56,952 bases of DNA from Planctomycetota bacterium (GTDB lineage: Bacteria > Planctomycetota > UBA1135 > UBA2386): the NCBI GenBank assembly GCA_016794425.1, contig JAEUHR010000052.1, positions 1 to 56,952 of the forward strand, in the 5' to 3' direction. A program made the position numbers and the translations under genes. Below the pieces are notes generated by a model. It worked only from the letters and a program-made list of their open reading frames with translations. It ran no database searches and was not told where the DNA came from. Of this stretch, positions 1 to 12,005 are shown in pieces; the first letter of the stretch is position 1; each line of letters begins with the position of its first letter.

Positions 1-344
1 CGGTCGTGCACCGGGTTCTGGACCACCAACTCACCGACGACACCATGAAGAAGAAGTTCGTCTCGACGCTGACCCAGACCCGCGACGAAGGGCGCGCCGA
101 GGGGCGTTCGGTCGGGCTCGCGGAAGGCAAGGCCGAGGGCAAGGCCGAAGGCAAGGCCGAGGGCACCCGCGAAGGCCGCGCGACCCTGCTGCTGCGCCTG
201 ATCGCGCGCCGCTTCGGCGCCGACGCCGCCAGCACCGCCGAACCCCGCCTCCGCGCCAGGAGCCTCGCCGAACTCGACCGGCTCGCCGAACGCATCCTCG
301 ACGCCACCACGCTCGACGACCTCTTCGCCACCGATCGCACCTGA
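1..344 (+). CDS. C-terminal part of an Rpn/DUF4351-type putative transposase or nuclease (5' end outside window)
   Basis: The reading frame is open to the window edge, so the N-terminal part (the PD-(D/E)XK nuclease-like domain in this family) lies outside. A GTG at 6 could only give a 112-residue fragment. What remains matches the tail of Rpn family recombination-promoting nucleases/putative transposases: a charged helical stretch with EGKA repeats, then a helical module beginning LLLRLIARRFG and ending in a leucine-rich helix (LDRLAERILDATTLDDLF), as in DUF4351. If that is right, the full protein would be a cytoplasmic nuclease-like protein. These genes are often multicopy and mobile, but no inverted repeats are visible on this side. 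Family assignment rests only on the tail. Confidence 0.6.
   Translation, partial: VVHRVLDHQLTDDTMKKKFVSTLTQTRDEGRAEGRSVGLAEGKAEGKAEGKAEGTREGRATLLLRLIARRFGADAASTAEPRLRARSLAELDRLAERILDATTLDDLFATDRT
123..170 (+). repeat. 12-bp coding repeat (EGKA units)
   Basis: Three near-identical 12-bp units (gaaggcaaggcc, gagggcaaggcc, gaaggcaaggcc) are followed by a diverged fourth unit. They encode consecutive Glu-Gly-Lys-Ala blocks inside the Rpn/DUF4351-like protein. The alternating A/G wobble suggests expansion by slippage, with length variation expected between strains. Confidence 0.75.
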
Positions 345-443
345 CCGCCCGGCCGCGTGCCCCCGCGCCCGCCGCCCAGCGCACGGCCACACGCAGGCCG
401 CGGGGCCGTCGAGCCCGCGCGTGCCTCCACCGCCCCCGCTCCC

Positions 444-449
444 TAGACT
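444..449 (+). promoter_or_regulatory. -10-like element upstream of valS
   Basis: TAGACT matches the TAnnnT pattern in an otherwise extremely GC-rich spacer and ends 25 bp before the GTG start. A GGGAG ribosome-binding sequence follows at about 463-467. No convincing -35 hexamer is visible. Confidence 0.35.
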
Positions 450-474
450 GTTCGCCCCCGATGGGAGCTGAACC

Positions 475-3773
<3,299 letters not shown>

Positions 3774-3777
<4 letters not shown>

Positions 3778-6188
3778 AGGTTGCGCTCGAGCGCGGCGAG
3801 CAGGCTCGTCTTCGTCAGCGGCTTGGTCAGGTAGTCGTCCATGCCGGCCGCCAGGCACCGTTCGCGGTGTTCCTCGAGCGCGTTCGCGGTCAGTGCGACG
3901 ATGCGCACGTCGCGCTGCCGCACCGCGGCTTCCCCGCTGCGGATCGCGCGGGCGACGTCCGGTCCGTCGCGCCCCGGCATCTGCATGTCGAGCAGCACCA
4001 GGTCGTAGTCGGCCCGAGCGAGCATCGCGAGCGCCTGGTCGCCGTCGTGCGCCAGTTCGGCGGCGACGCCGAACCGCTGCAGCATGGCCAGCGCGACGCG
4101 CTGGTTCACCACGTTGTCCTCGACGACCAGCACGCGGCGTCCGCGCAGCGGCTCGAGCCGGGCATCGTCGGCGCGCGGCGCTTCCACCACCGCGGCGCCC
4201 TCGACGCCGCCCGCCAGCGCGCGCAGCGACGCGACCAGGTTCGCGAGGCGCAGCGGCTTGGCGATCCGCACGGCCTGCGGCACGACGCCGCGGTCACCGC
4301 GCAGCGCTTGTGCCTGCAACAGGCCGAGACGGACGCGGCCGGCCGCGACCTGCGATTCGAGCCAGGGCGCGAGGTCGCCGATGCCCGGCAGGTCGGCACA
4401 GGCGAACACCACGAGCGGCTGCGGCCCCGCCCACGCCGCCACCGCGGCGCGCAGAGCCTCGGCATCGCCGACGCGCTGCGGCTCGGCACCGAACCGCGAC
4501 AGCCACGCCGCCAGCGCGTCGGCCTGCAGCGGCTCGGCGCTCGCGAGCAGCACCGGCCCCGGCAGTGTGACCGCCGGCAGCGGCAGCGCGGCCGCCTCGA
4601 CCCGGCGCAGGCGCACCGTGACGCGGAACGTCGTGCCGCGGCCGACCAGGCTGTCGACCGCGATGTTGCCGCCCATCAGCTGCGCGATCTGCCGTGCGAT
4701 CACGAGCCCGAGCCCGGTGCCGCCGAAGCGTCGCGTCGTCGAGGTGTCGGCCTGCTGGAACGGCTGGAACAGCTGCGCCAGCACGTGCGGCGCGATGCCG
4801 ATGCCGCTGTCGCGCACCGTGAACGCGATGCGCCCGTCGTCGGTCGCCGCGACGCCGATCGCCACGAAGCCGCGCTCCGTGAACTTGATCGCGTTGCCGC
4901 ACAGGTTGCCGAGGATCTGCCGCAACCGCGTCGGGTCGCCGCCGACGCGCCACGGCACGTTCGGATCGATCGCGGTCACCAGCTGCAGGCCCTTCTGCCG
5001 CGCCGCGACCGCGAACAGGTCGACGGTGTCCTCGACCATCGTGACGAGGTCGAACTCGATGTCCTCGAGCGTGAGTCGGCCGCTCTCGATCTTCGAGTGG
5101 TCGAGGATGTCGTCCAGGATCACCATCAGCGCCTCGGCGCTGGCCTTCGCGGTGCGCGCGTAGTCGCGCTGCGTCTCCGACAGGCCCTCGTCGAGCAGCA
5201 GCTGCGTCATGCCGATCACGCCGTTCATCGGCGTGCGGATCTCGTGGCTCATCATCGCCAGGAAGCGACTCTTCGCCTGTGTCGCCTGCTCCGCGGCGTC
5301 GCGCGCGCGCTCCAGCTCGACGTTCGCGCGGGTCAGCCGCTGCCGCGCCTGCAGCTGCTGCCAGAACAGCGCGAACAGCAGCAGCGTCGCGCCCCAGCCG
5401 GTCAGGCGCAGGTACCACAGCTGTGCCGACGCGGTCGCGCCGGTGCTCGGCAGGATCAACCGCCAGCTGCCGCCCGGCACGTCGATGTCGATGCTGGCCG
5501 CGTACGGGCCTGGCGCATGCGCGGTCGAACGCACCGGCGCGTCCGGGTAGGCACCGGCGTCGCGGCCGAGGATCGTGCACAACGCGAACCGCGGGTGCAC
5601 GTCGGCGATCGCAGCCCACAGCCGATCGACGTCGAGCACCGTGCTGACGAGCCCCCAGTAGTGGCCGTTCTCGAGCCGCACGGCCTGGCGGTAGATCAGG
5701 CCCTGACCGCCCTGCACCAGCGCCACCGGACCGGCCAGCACGGCCTGCCCGGTCTCGACGACGCGCTGGATCGCCGGCCACTGCTCCGGCTCGTCCGGAT
5801 AGTGCATGCCGAGCGCCGCCTCGTTGCCCGCCAGCGGTTCGAGGTACTCGATCCGGTTGCCGGGCGCGACGCCGATGTTGCGGATCAGCGGGTTCTGCAG
5901 CTGCAGCAGCCGCAGCATGCGCCGCAGCTCGTTGCCGTCGAACTGGCCACGCTTGGCGCGCACGAACGAGTCGACGCCGGACGCCAGGTAGACCGCAGCG
6001 CTGATCTGCTGCTCGATGCAGCCGCGCAGGTCGGCGAGCTGGCGCACGGTCGCCTGCTGCTCGTCGAGCGTCACGCGCGCGTGCTCCTGCTCGACCAACC
6101 GCTCGGTCGCGAGTCCGCCCGCGAGGACGAACAGCGCGAGCAGCAGTCGCGTGAGCCAGGAGCGCTGGCTGCCTGCAGCCATCAGCAT
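3774..6188 (-). CDS. CHASE-domain hybrid sensor histidine kinase/response regulator
   Basis: Inner-membrane two-component sensor. Counted from the ATG at 6188, a TM helix (LTRLLLALFVLAGG) is followed by a periplasmic CHASE-type sensor, a second TM near residues 250-270 and a short coiled linker. A HisKA domain with H-box SHEIRTPMNG comes next, then HATPase_c with N-box GNAIKFTE, G1 DSGIGI, F-box FQPFQQAD and G2 GGTGLGL. A degenerate receiver-like region without a clear phosphoacceptor follows, and finally a canonical REC domain (VVEDN, phospho-Asp in LLDMQMPG, KPL lysine). Phosphate would pass from His to the terminal Asp and then to an unseen partner. A GTG at 6245 or an ATG at 6182 are alternative starts; I prefer a start just before the first TM. 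No HPt or DNA-binding domain is present. Confidence 0.88.
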
Positions 6189-6359
6189 GACGCCGTATCG
6201 GGTTTGTCCCGGGGCCGCATTGAGCCCCGCCCGGGTGTCCCGCACCGCGCCGATGCCATCGGCCGTGCACGGCCGTACCGGACGCCCGTGCCGGGCCGCG
6301 CGTCGGGGAAAACCCCGAGGCGAAACGCCGTGCGATCGCGGCGCCGCGCCGGTGCCGGG

Positions 6360-7415
6360 TCACCGCGGCGGTTCGTCGTAGAGCGACGCGAGGTCGACCA
6401 GTCGCGCGCCGGCCGCGTCGCACACCGCGTACTTGCCGGCGTAGAGCGCCGCCGCGCCGGTCTCGCCGCTCTTGTTGGCCGCGTAGAACTGCACCTGGAA
6501 GTCCGGCCGCCCCTTCTCGTCGAGCAGCCGCTTCACCTTGGTCAACCGGACGACGCGGCGGCACGCCTCGAGGCAGGCATCCAGCGGCGACTTGCCGAGT
6601 GCCATCTGGTGCACGACGAACGACCCGCCGTTGGCCAGGATGCAGGCCTCGCCGCGGCCCGTCGCACCGCCGGTGCCGACGTCGTTGTCGCAGTAGTTGC
6701 CGCAACCGAGCAGCGGCGAGTCGCCGACACGCCCCGGGATCTTGAACGCGAGCCCCGACGTCGTCGTGCACGAGCCGACGTCCCCGTTGGCCGCGATCGC
6801 ACCGAGGTGGATCGTGCCGGTCTTGTGCTTGTACTTCTGGAACCACTCCCTGCCGTGCTCGCCGTTCTCGTCCGGCGAGACCCACTTGTCGCGCGCCGAC
6901 CGCTTCTCGCGCCACTCGAGCCACGCCTTGCGCGATGCTTCGGTCAGCAGGTTCTCCTCGGCGAACCCGTGTGCGCGCGCGAACCGCAGCGCGCCCTCGC
7001 CGACGAGCAGCACGTGGTCGGTGTGGCGCATGACCTTCAACGCGACCTGCGCCGGGTTCTTGATGTTCTGCAGCGCACCGACGGCGCCACCGAGCCCCGA
7101 CGGGCCGTCCATCACGCAGGCGTCGAGTTCGACCACGCCGTCCTCGTTCGGCAGGCCGCCGAGGCCGACGCTGTCGTCGTTCGGATCGTTCTCGACCAGT
7201 TCGACGCCGGCCACCGCCGCGTCGACGGGCCGCCAACCCTCGATCATCCGCTGCACCGCGAGTTCGACCGCCTGCAGGCCGTTGCCGCTGGCGATCGCGA
7301 CCGGGGCGCGCAGCCAGCCGGCGCCGCTGCGCGGCGCGCGCGCGGCCACCGGTGCGGCGAACGTCGAAGCTGCCGCCGCGGACTGCAGGAAACGACGCCG
7401 GGTGAGGTCGACCAT
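6360..7415 (-). CDS. Tat-exported N4-(beta-N-acetylglucosaminyl)-L-asparaginase (Ntn-hydrolase)
   Basis: Predicted glycosylasparaginase, which hydrolyses the Asn-GlcNAc bond of degraded N-glycoproteins after self-cleavage into two chains. The 351-aa product begins with a Tat-like signal (RRRFLQSAAAAS, residues 6-17), so export in folded form is expected. The family core FKIPGRVGDSPLLGCGNYCD is clear, as is the upstream VMDGPSGLGGAVG block. The probable nucleophile is Thr201 in KTGTIHLGAIA: the residue before it is Gly, where classical glycosylasparaginases have the HDT triad. The ATG at 7415 was chosen over longer in-frame starts because the Tat motif follows it directly and a -10-like box precedes it. 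It is divergent from the secreted repeat protein at 7519. Confidence 0.88.
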   Translation of the reverse strand: MVDLTRRRFLQSAAAASTFAAPVAARAPRSGAGWLRAPVAIASGNGLQAVELAVQRMIEGWRPVDAAVAGVELVENDPNDDSVGLGGLPNEDGVVELDACVMDGPSGLGGAVGALQNIKNPAQVALKVMRHTDHVLLVGEGALRFARAHGFAEENLLTEASRKAWLEWREKRSARDKWVSPDENGEHGREWFQKYKHKTGTIHLGAIAANGDVGSCTTTSGLAFKIPGRVGDSPLLGCGNYCDNDVGTGGATGRGEACILANGGSFVVHQMALGKSPLDACLEACRRVVRLTKVKRLLDEKGRPDFQVQFYAANKSGETGAAALYAGKYAVCDAAGARLVDLASLYDEPPR

Positions 7416-7425
7416 GGCGGCCGGC

Positions 7426-7431
7426 AGCGTA
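7426..7431 (-). promoter_or_regulatory. -10-like element for the glycosylasparaginase gene
   Basis: On the minus strand the sequence reads TACGCT, ending 10 bp before the ATG at 7415. The same hexamer precedes recQ. This spacing would give a 5' leader of only a few nucleotides. Confidence 0.3.
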
Positions 7432-7518
7432 GCCCCGCACCCGTGCGGCCGCACCGTGCGACCGCGGAACGTCGCCCAGCCGCTGAACCGACGCGAAGCC
7501 CGACCGTTGCGACGCGCC

Positions 7519-8739
7519 ATGCCTCTCGCCCGCTCGTTCCGCCGCTGGTTCCCGTGGCTCGTGCTCGGCACGGCCGGTTCGCTGCCCGCGCAGATCACCG
7601 TCGTCCGACCGGCCGTGCCCGACGCCGGCTCGCAGCCGCGCCAGGTGCTGGCGATCGGTTCGGTGGCCGCACCGCGGGTCGAGCTGGCCCGCAGCGCGCC
7701 GGCGACTGCCGCCGCGATCGAACGTGGGCTCGGCTGGCTGCTCGCGCGCCAGCAGACCGACGGCCGCTGGGACTGCGACGGCCTCGACGACGGCGCCGGC
7801 CGCGCCGTGCACGACATCGCCGTCACCGGGCTCGCGCTGCTGGCGCTCGCGCGCGAAGGCGCCGCGGCCCGCACGGAACCGCGCCGCGAGGCGATGCTGC
7901 GCGGCGTGCACTGGCTCGCGCTGCAGCAGCAGGAGAACGGCCTGCTGGGGCCGCGCGCGACGCACGACTTCATCTACGACCACGCGACCGCCACGCTCGG
8001 CCTCGCGGCCGCCGCCGCAGCGACCGGCTCCGCCGAAGCAGGTACGGCGCTGCGCGCCGCCGTCGGCTACCTCGAGACGCACCGCAACCCCTACATGGTG
8101 TGGCGCTACATGCCGCGCGACGGCGACAACGACACGTCGGTCACGACCTGGGCCACGCTCGCCTGCCTGGCGGCGCGCGAGGTCGGCGTCGAGGCGCCGG
8201 CCCCCGCGTTCGACGCGGTGCGCCAGTACCTGAAGCAGGTCACCGACGCCGACGGCCGCACCGGCTACGCGCGGGCCGGCGAACCCAGCTCGCGCGCCCG
8301 CGCCACCGAACAGCGCTTCCCGCCGCAGCACGGCGAGGCGATGACCGCGGCCGGCATCCTGTGCCGCAGCGCGCTCGGCGAGTCGCTGGCCGACGACGGT
8401 CCACTGGCCGCCGGCATCCGGCTCGTGCTGGCGAAGCCGCCGAGCTGGGAACCCGGCGCCGGCAAGGTCGACCTGTGCTACTGGTTCTTCGCCAGCGAGG
8501 CGCTGCGCCGCGCCGGTGGCGCCGGCCGCGCCGCGTGGACCGATGCGCTGCAGCAGGCGTTGTCGGCCGGCCAGCGCGACGACGGTTCGTGGGACGCGAT
8601 CGACCCGTGGGGCCAGGACGGCGGCCGCCTCTATTCGACCGCACTCGCGGTGCTGGCGCTGCAGGCCCTCTACGACGTGCCGGCGCTGCAGCCGCAGCCG
8701 GCCGCGCCACCGAGCGAACCGGAGCCCGCGGCGAAGTGA
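7519..8739 (+). CDS. Secreted prenyltransferase/squalene-oxidase-repeat protein
   Basis: A 406-aa protein with an N-terminal signal sequence (FPWLVLGTAGSLPAQ, cleavage near residue 25). The mature part shows repeated QxxDGxW/GxW-type motifs (QQTDGRWDCDG, QQQENGLLGP, GQRDDGSWDAID) with paired helices such as VHDIAVTGLALLAL and YSTALAVLALQALY. This is the alpha/alpha barrel fold shared by squalene-hopene cyclases and protein prenyltransferases. The DxDD cyclase acid motif is not evident and export is predicted, so I would not call it a cyclase. Large families of such proteins are common in Planctomycetota with unknown function. It is divergent from the asparaginase and upstream of recQ. Confidence 0.82.
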   Translation: MPLARSFRRWFPWLVLGTAGSLPAQITVVRPAVPDAGSQPRQVLAIGSVAAPRVELARSAPATAAAIERGLGWLLARQQTDGRWDCDGLDDGAGRAVHDIAVTGLALLALAREGAAARTEPRREAMLRGVHWLALQQQENGLLGPRATHDFIYDHATATLGLAAAAAATGSAEAGTALRAAVGYLETHRNPYMVWRYMPRDGDNDTSVTTWATLACLAAREVGVEAPAPAFDAVRQYLKQVTDADGRTGYARAGEPSSRARATEQRFPPQHGEAMTAAGILCRSALGESLADDGPLAAGIRLVLAKPPSWEPGAGKVDLCYWFFASEALRRAGGAGRAAWTDALQQALSAGQRDDGSWDAIDPWGQDGGRLYSTALAVLALQALYDVPALQPQPAAPPSEPEPAAK

Positions 8740-8763
8740 GGTGGACCGCCGCGCAGCGGCGCC

Positions 8764-8769
8764 TACGCT
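8764..8769 (+). promoter_or_regulatory. -10-like element of recQ, leaderless spacing
   Basis: TACGCT lies 6 bp before the GTG start. A TGGACC -35-like hexamer at 8742-8747 is 16 bp upstream. Transcription would begin at or next to the start codon, so the mRNA may be leaderless. Confidence 0.4.
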
Positions 8770-8775
8770 GCGACG

Positions 8776-10473
8776 GTGGCCCGCGACCTCGCCGCCGACC
8801 TGCAGCGCCTGTTCGGCTTCCCGGCGTTCCGGCCGCAGCAGCAGGCGATCGTGCGCCACTTCCTCGGCGGCGGCTCGGCGCTGGTGCTGATGGCGACCGG
8901 CGACGGCAAGTCGCTGTGCTACCAGCTGCCGGCGCTGGTCGGCGACGGTCTGACGGTCGTCGTGTCGCCGCTGATCGCGCTGATGGACGACCAGGTCGCG
9001 GCGCTGCGCGCCCGCGGCCTGCCGGCCACCTGCGTGCACAGCCAGCTCGAGCGCCGCGAACGCGAACGGCGCCTGGCGGCGGCGCTGCGCGGCGACGCCA
9101 AGCTGCTCTACGTGACGCCGGAACGGTTCCGCGTCGACGGCTTCCTCGACGCGTTGCGCAGCGCCGGCGTCGCGCGGCTCGCGGTCGACGAGGCGCACTG
9201 CGTGTCGCACTGGGGTCACGACTTCCGGCCCGACTACCTGCGGCTCGGCGAGGTGCGCGCAGCGCTGGGCGATCCGCCGTGCCTGGCGCTGTCCGCGACC
9301 GCGACGCCGGACGTACAGCGGGACATCCGCGCGGTGCTGCGCCTGCTCGACGCGCCGCTGTTCCACACCGGCATCGCGCGCGACAACCTGTTCCTGTCGG
9401 TGCACGACGCGGCGACCGACGACGACAAGCTGGCGCGGCTGCTCGACCTGCTGGCGCGCACCGGCGGACCGGCGATCGTCTACTGCGCGCTGATCCGCGA
9501 TCTGCTGCGACTCGAAGGCGAACTGCAGCGCCGCGGCCTGGTGCCGATGGTCTACCACGGCGACCTCTCGGCCCACGAACGCCGCACGCAGCAGGCCCGG
9601 TTCGTCGCCAGCCGCGACGCGCTGATGCTGGCGACCAACGCGTTCGGCATGGGCGTCGACAAGCCCGACATCCGCGCGATCGTGCACTGGCAGCTCCCGC
9701 GCACACTCGAGGCCTATTACCAGGAGGTCGGTCGCGCCGGCCGTGACGGGCTCGGCTCGTTCTGCGAACTGCTGTGGCGCGAGGAGGACCTGGTGATCCA
9801 GCGCGACTTCACCGAGTGGGCCAATCCGTCCGCCGAACTCGCGCGCCAGGTCGTCGACCACCTGCAACGGCTCGGCGACCGCGTGCAGGCGATCGACCTC
9901 GACGCGCTGCGCGCGACGTTCCTGACCAAGAACCGGCACGACGGCCGCGTCGAGACCGTGCTGCGGCTGCTGCGCGCCGCCGGCTGCACGCGCGGCGAAC
10001 TCGGCCGCGACTTCGAGCTGCTGCGCGCACCCGACGACGCCGAGCTCGCCGACTGGCTGCCGGCCGACAAGAAGCAGCGCGATCTGATGGGACTCTTGCG
10101 CATGGTCCGCTACGCGACCGAGGGCGCGTGCCGGAAGCGCACCGTGCACGAGCACTTCGGCCATCGCGATCTCGAGCACGGCTGCGGCGCCTGCGACGTC
10201 TGCACGGACACCGACCACTGGCTGCAGGCCCACCTGCCGCCGGCGCGACCACTGGCCCGCCGCACCGATGCGCCGGACCCGACCGGGTCCGGCGACGAGC
10301 CGGTCCGCCGCGGCGACTGGATCGCTGTCGACGGCCTCGGTCTGTGCTGCGTGCTGCGCGTACACCGCCGCGGCAACGGCTTCCGCGCCGACGTCGAACG
10401 TGCCAGCGACCTCGCCGAGCGCACCGTCGACCTCGGGCGGCGGCAGTGGCGCAAGATCGACCGTCAGTCCTGA
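8776..10473 (+). CDS. recQ: ATP-dependent DNA helicase RecQ
   Basis: 3'-5' DNA helicase of recombination and fork repair. Superfamily 2 motifs appear in order: motif 0/I (RPQQQAIVRHF, then GDGKSLCYQLPA), motif II VDEAHCVSHWGHDFRPDY, motif III LSATAT, motif V NAFGMGVDKPDIR and motif VI QEVGRAGRDG. A zinc-binding subdomain follows with Cys residues in GACRKRT and HGCGACDVC. At 565 aa it is shorter than the E. coli enzyme. The C-terminus has no recognisable HRDC domain and instead carries a short basic tail. The GTG start sits right after a -10-like box. It ends 10 bp inside the convergent YkgJ-type gene. Confidence 0.95.
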   Translation: MARDLAADLQRLFGFPAFRPQQQAIVRHFLGGGSALVLMATGDGKSLCYQLPALVGDGLTVVVSPLIALMDDQVAALRARGLPATCVHSQLERRERERRLAAALRGDAKLLYVTPERFRVDGFLDALRSAGVARLAVDEAHCVSHWGHDFRPDYLRLGEVRAALGDPPCLALSATATPDVQRDIRAVLRLLDAPLFHTGIARDNLFLSVHDAATDDDKLARLLDLLARTGGPAIVYCALIRDLLRLEGELQRRGLVPMVYHGDLSAHERRTQQARFVASRDALMLATNAFGMGVDKPDIRAIVHWQLPRTLEAYYQEVGRAGRDGLGSFCELLWREEDLVIQRDFTEWANPSAELARQVVDHLQRLGDRVQAIDLDALRATFLTKNRHDGRVETVLRLLRAAGCTRGELGRDFELLRAPDDAELADWLPADKKQRDLMGLLRMVRYATEGACRKRTVHEHFGHRDLEHGCGACDVCTDTDHWLQAHLPPARPLARRTDAPDPTGSGDEPVRRGDWIAVDGLGLCCVLRVHRRGNGFRADVERASDLAERTVDLGRRQWRKIDRQS

Positions 10474-10835
10474 GCCAGCGGCTCGATGCCCGGACAGGTC
10501 CGTTCGACGAGCCGCCGCAGCGCCGGATCGGCCAGCACCTCGGGCCAGAACGGCCACGTGCGGCACTTGGCAGGTCGCACCGGGTAGATGCTGCAGCCGG
10601 CCTCGGCACCGTCCCGCAGGAACACGCAGCGCGAGCCGAGCCCGTCGACGAGCCGTTCGCCGTCCGGCCGCAGGTAGCGGCGCGCGAACACCGCGGGCTC
10701 GAGGCCGAGGTGCGCAGCGATCGACTGCGCTTCGTCGGCGGTCACGCGCACGAAGCCGCCCGGAATCGCGCAGCAGTTGCCGGAGCGCCGGCACGCGAAC
10801 GTGAACGGAAAGCCGGCGACGCGCTGCGGGGTCAT
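10464..10835 (-). CDS. YkgJ-family cysteine cluster protein
   Basis: A 123-aa cytoplasmic protein with the Cys arrangement of the YkgJ/UPF0153 family (putative metal or Fe-S binding): CRRSGNCC at residues 15-22, a further Cys in SRCVFL, then GCSIYPVRPAKCRTWPFWPE. The molecular function of the family is unsettled; a zinc- or iron-chelating role is inferred from the cysteines. The ATG at 10835 is chosen because the conserved FTFACRRSGNCC block follows within 15 residues. It also gives a 4-bp overlap (ATGA) with the stop of the Ser/Thr kinase, so the two are probably co-translated. It overlaps recQ tail to tail by 10 bp. Confidence 0.87.
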   Translation of the reverse strand: MTPQRVAGFPFTFACRRSGNCCAIPGGFVRVTADEAQSIAAHLGLEPAVFARRYLRPDGERLVDGLGSRCVFLRDGAEAGCSIYPVRPAKCRTWPFWPEVLADPALRRLVERTCPGIEPLAQD

Positions 10836-11896
10836 CGCCGGCGGCGCTGGTCGGGGCGGCGGCCGCCGAGCCGCGGCCCGGGTTGCTGCTGCCGCCGTTC
10901 CAGCTCGAGCTGGTGCGAGCGGTGCTGCAGGTAGCCGGCGATCTCCTGCTGCAGCTGCTTCGGGTCCTGGAAGCGCAGCTCCGGCTCCTTGGCCATCATC
11001 TTCTCGAGGAACCAGTGCAGCTGCGGCGACAGCTGCAGCGCCCGGATCCGCTCGCCGGACAGCGACTCGAGCACCTGCTTGGCCAGCACTTCCTCGCTGG
11101 TGTGCCCCTCGAACGGCAGCGAGCCGGTGACCAGGTGGTACAGCGTGGCCCCGAGTGCGTAGATGTCGGCGCGCACGTCGAGCCGCTCGCTGCCGCGCGC
11201 CTGCTCCGGCGCGATGTAGTGCACGGTGCCTGCCGTGGTCGCGCCGGCCCCCTGACCCTCCCGCCCCACCGCGAACCCGAGATCGATCAGCACAGCGCCG
11301 CGCTCCGGCGACCACAGCACGTTGCCGGGTTTGACGTCGCGGTGCACCAGGCCGCGCTCGTGCAGCGCATCGAGCGCCGACGCCACGTCGAGCACGACCT
11401 GCAGCGCGGGCTCTTCGTCGAGTCGGCCCTGCTCGGCCAGGATGTCCTGCAGGCAGCGCCCCGGCACCAGCTCCATCGCGCAGAAGATCGTCTCGCCCTC
11501 GCGCGCGACCCGGAAGCCCTTGACCAGGTGCGGATGCGTCAGCTCCTGCAGCAGCCGCGCCTCGCGCACGAACCGCTCCGCCTGCACCGGATCGTGCGCC
11601 AATTCGGCGCGCAGCACCTTCAGCGCGACCCGCCGACCGTCGGTCTTGTCGACAGCCGCGAACACCCGGCCGACGGCACCTTCGCCCAGCACTTCGGCGA
11701 GCTCGTAGCGCGACAGCACGGGGCGCGTACCGGCGCAGGTCCGTTGCCACTGTTCCCACTGCTCGTCGGAGCACACGCCGTGCTGCACGAGGAAGCGGCG
11801 CGGCGCACCCGCAGCGAGCGCGGCGCGCGCCGCATCGGCCGGCACGAGACCTCGATGCACGAGCAGCGCGAGCAGTTTCGCTTCAGGATTCACCAT
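10832..11896 (-). CDS. Soluble Ser/Thr protein kinase (PknB-like catalytic domain)
   Basis: A Hanks-type kinase of 354 aa. The N-terminal 60 residues are a helical extension, then the kinase core begins at YELAEVLGEGAVGRVF. Seen in order: the VALKVL lysine, catalytic loop HRDVKPGNVL, metal-binding DLG in LIDLGFAVG (DFG in most kinases), the APE equivalent YIAPEQARG, and the DIYALGATLYHLVTG helix. No transmembrane segment or PASTA domain is present, so it is likely cytosolic, unlike most bacterial PknB proteins. The last 40 residues are Gln/Arg-rich and low complexity. It is coupled to the downstream YkgJ-type gene and divergent from the AAA+ ATPase gene at 12006. Substrate unknown. Confidence 0.9.
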   Translation of the reverse strand: MVNPEAKLLALLVHRGLVPADAARAALAAGAPRRFLVQHGVCSDEQWEQWQRTCAGTRPVLSRYELAEVLGEGAVGRVFAAVDKTDGRRVALKVLRAELAHDPVQAERFVREARLLQELTHPHLVKGFRVAREGETIFCAMELVPGRCLQDILAEQGRLDEEPALQVVLDVASALDALHERGLVHRDVKPGNVLWSPERGAVLIDLGFAVGREGQGAGATTAGTVHYIAPEQARGSERLDVRADIYALGATLYHLVTGSLPFEGHTSEEVLAKQVLESLSGERIRALQLSPQLHWFLEKMMAKEPELRFQDPKQLQQEIAGYLQHRSHQLELERRQQQPGPRLGGRRPDQRRRR

Positions 11897-11972
11897 GGTG
11901 CACGCTGCCGTCCGCGGTCACTTCGACGTTTCGTCGGCTCGTCGTCAAGTCGGCGCTCGGGTCGCTCCGAAA

Positions 11973-11978
11973 TAGCCT
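11973..11978 (+). promoter_or_regulatory. -10-like element upstream of the AAA+ ATPase gene
   Basis: TAGCCT within AATAGCCT lies in the 109-bp divergent spacer, 27 bp before the TTG start. No clear -35 hexamer. It is the only AT-richer patch in the spacer. Confidence 0.3.
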
Positions 11979-12005
11979 GCGTCCCAGATCCGGTCGAGGC
12001 GAGAC

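Noticed and set aside
6303..6318. Hairpin TCGGGG-AAAA-CCCCGA between the asparaginase and kinase genes
   Set aside because: Only 6 pairs and no T-run on the strand where a terminator would be needed; too weak to call.
3867..9746. A plus-strand open frame of about 1959 codons
   Set aside because: It crosses the kinase, asparaginase and recQ loci in a non-coding frame; no domain is recognisable.
4294..10794. A minus-strand open frame of about 2166 codons
   Set aside because: It runs antisense to the repeat protein and recQ and out of frame through the asparaginase and kinase genes; composition is Arg/Ala-rich shadow sequence.
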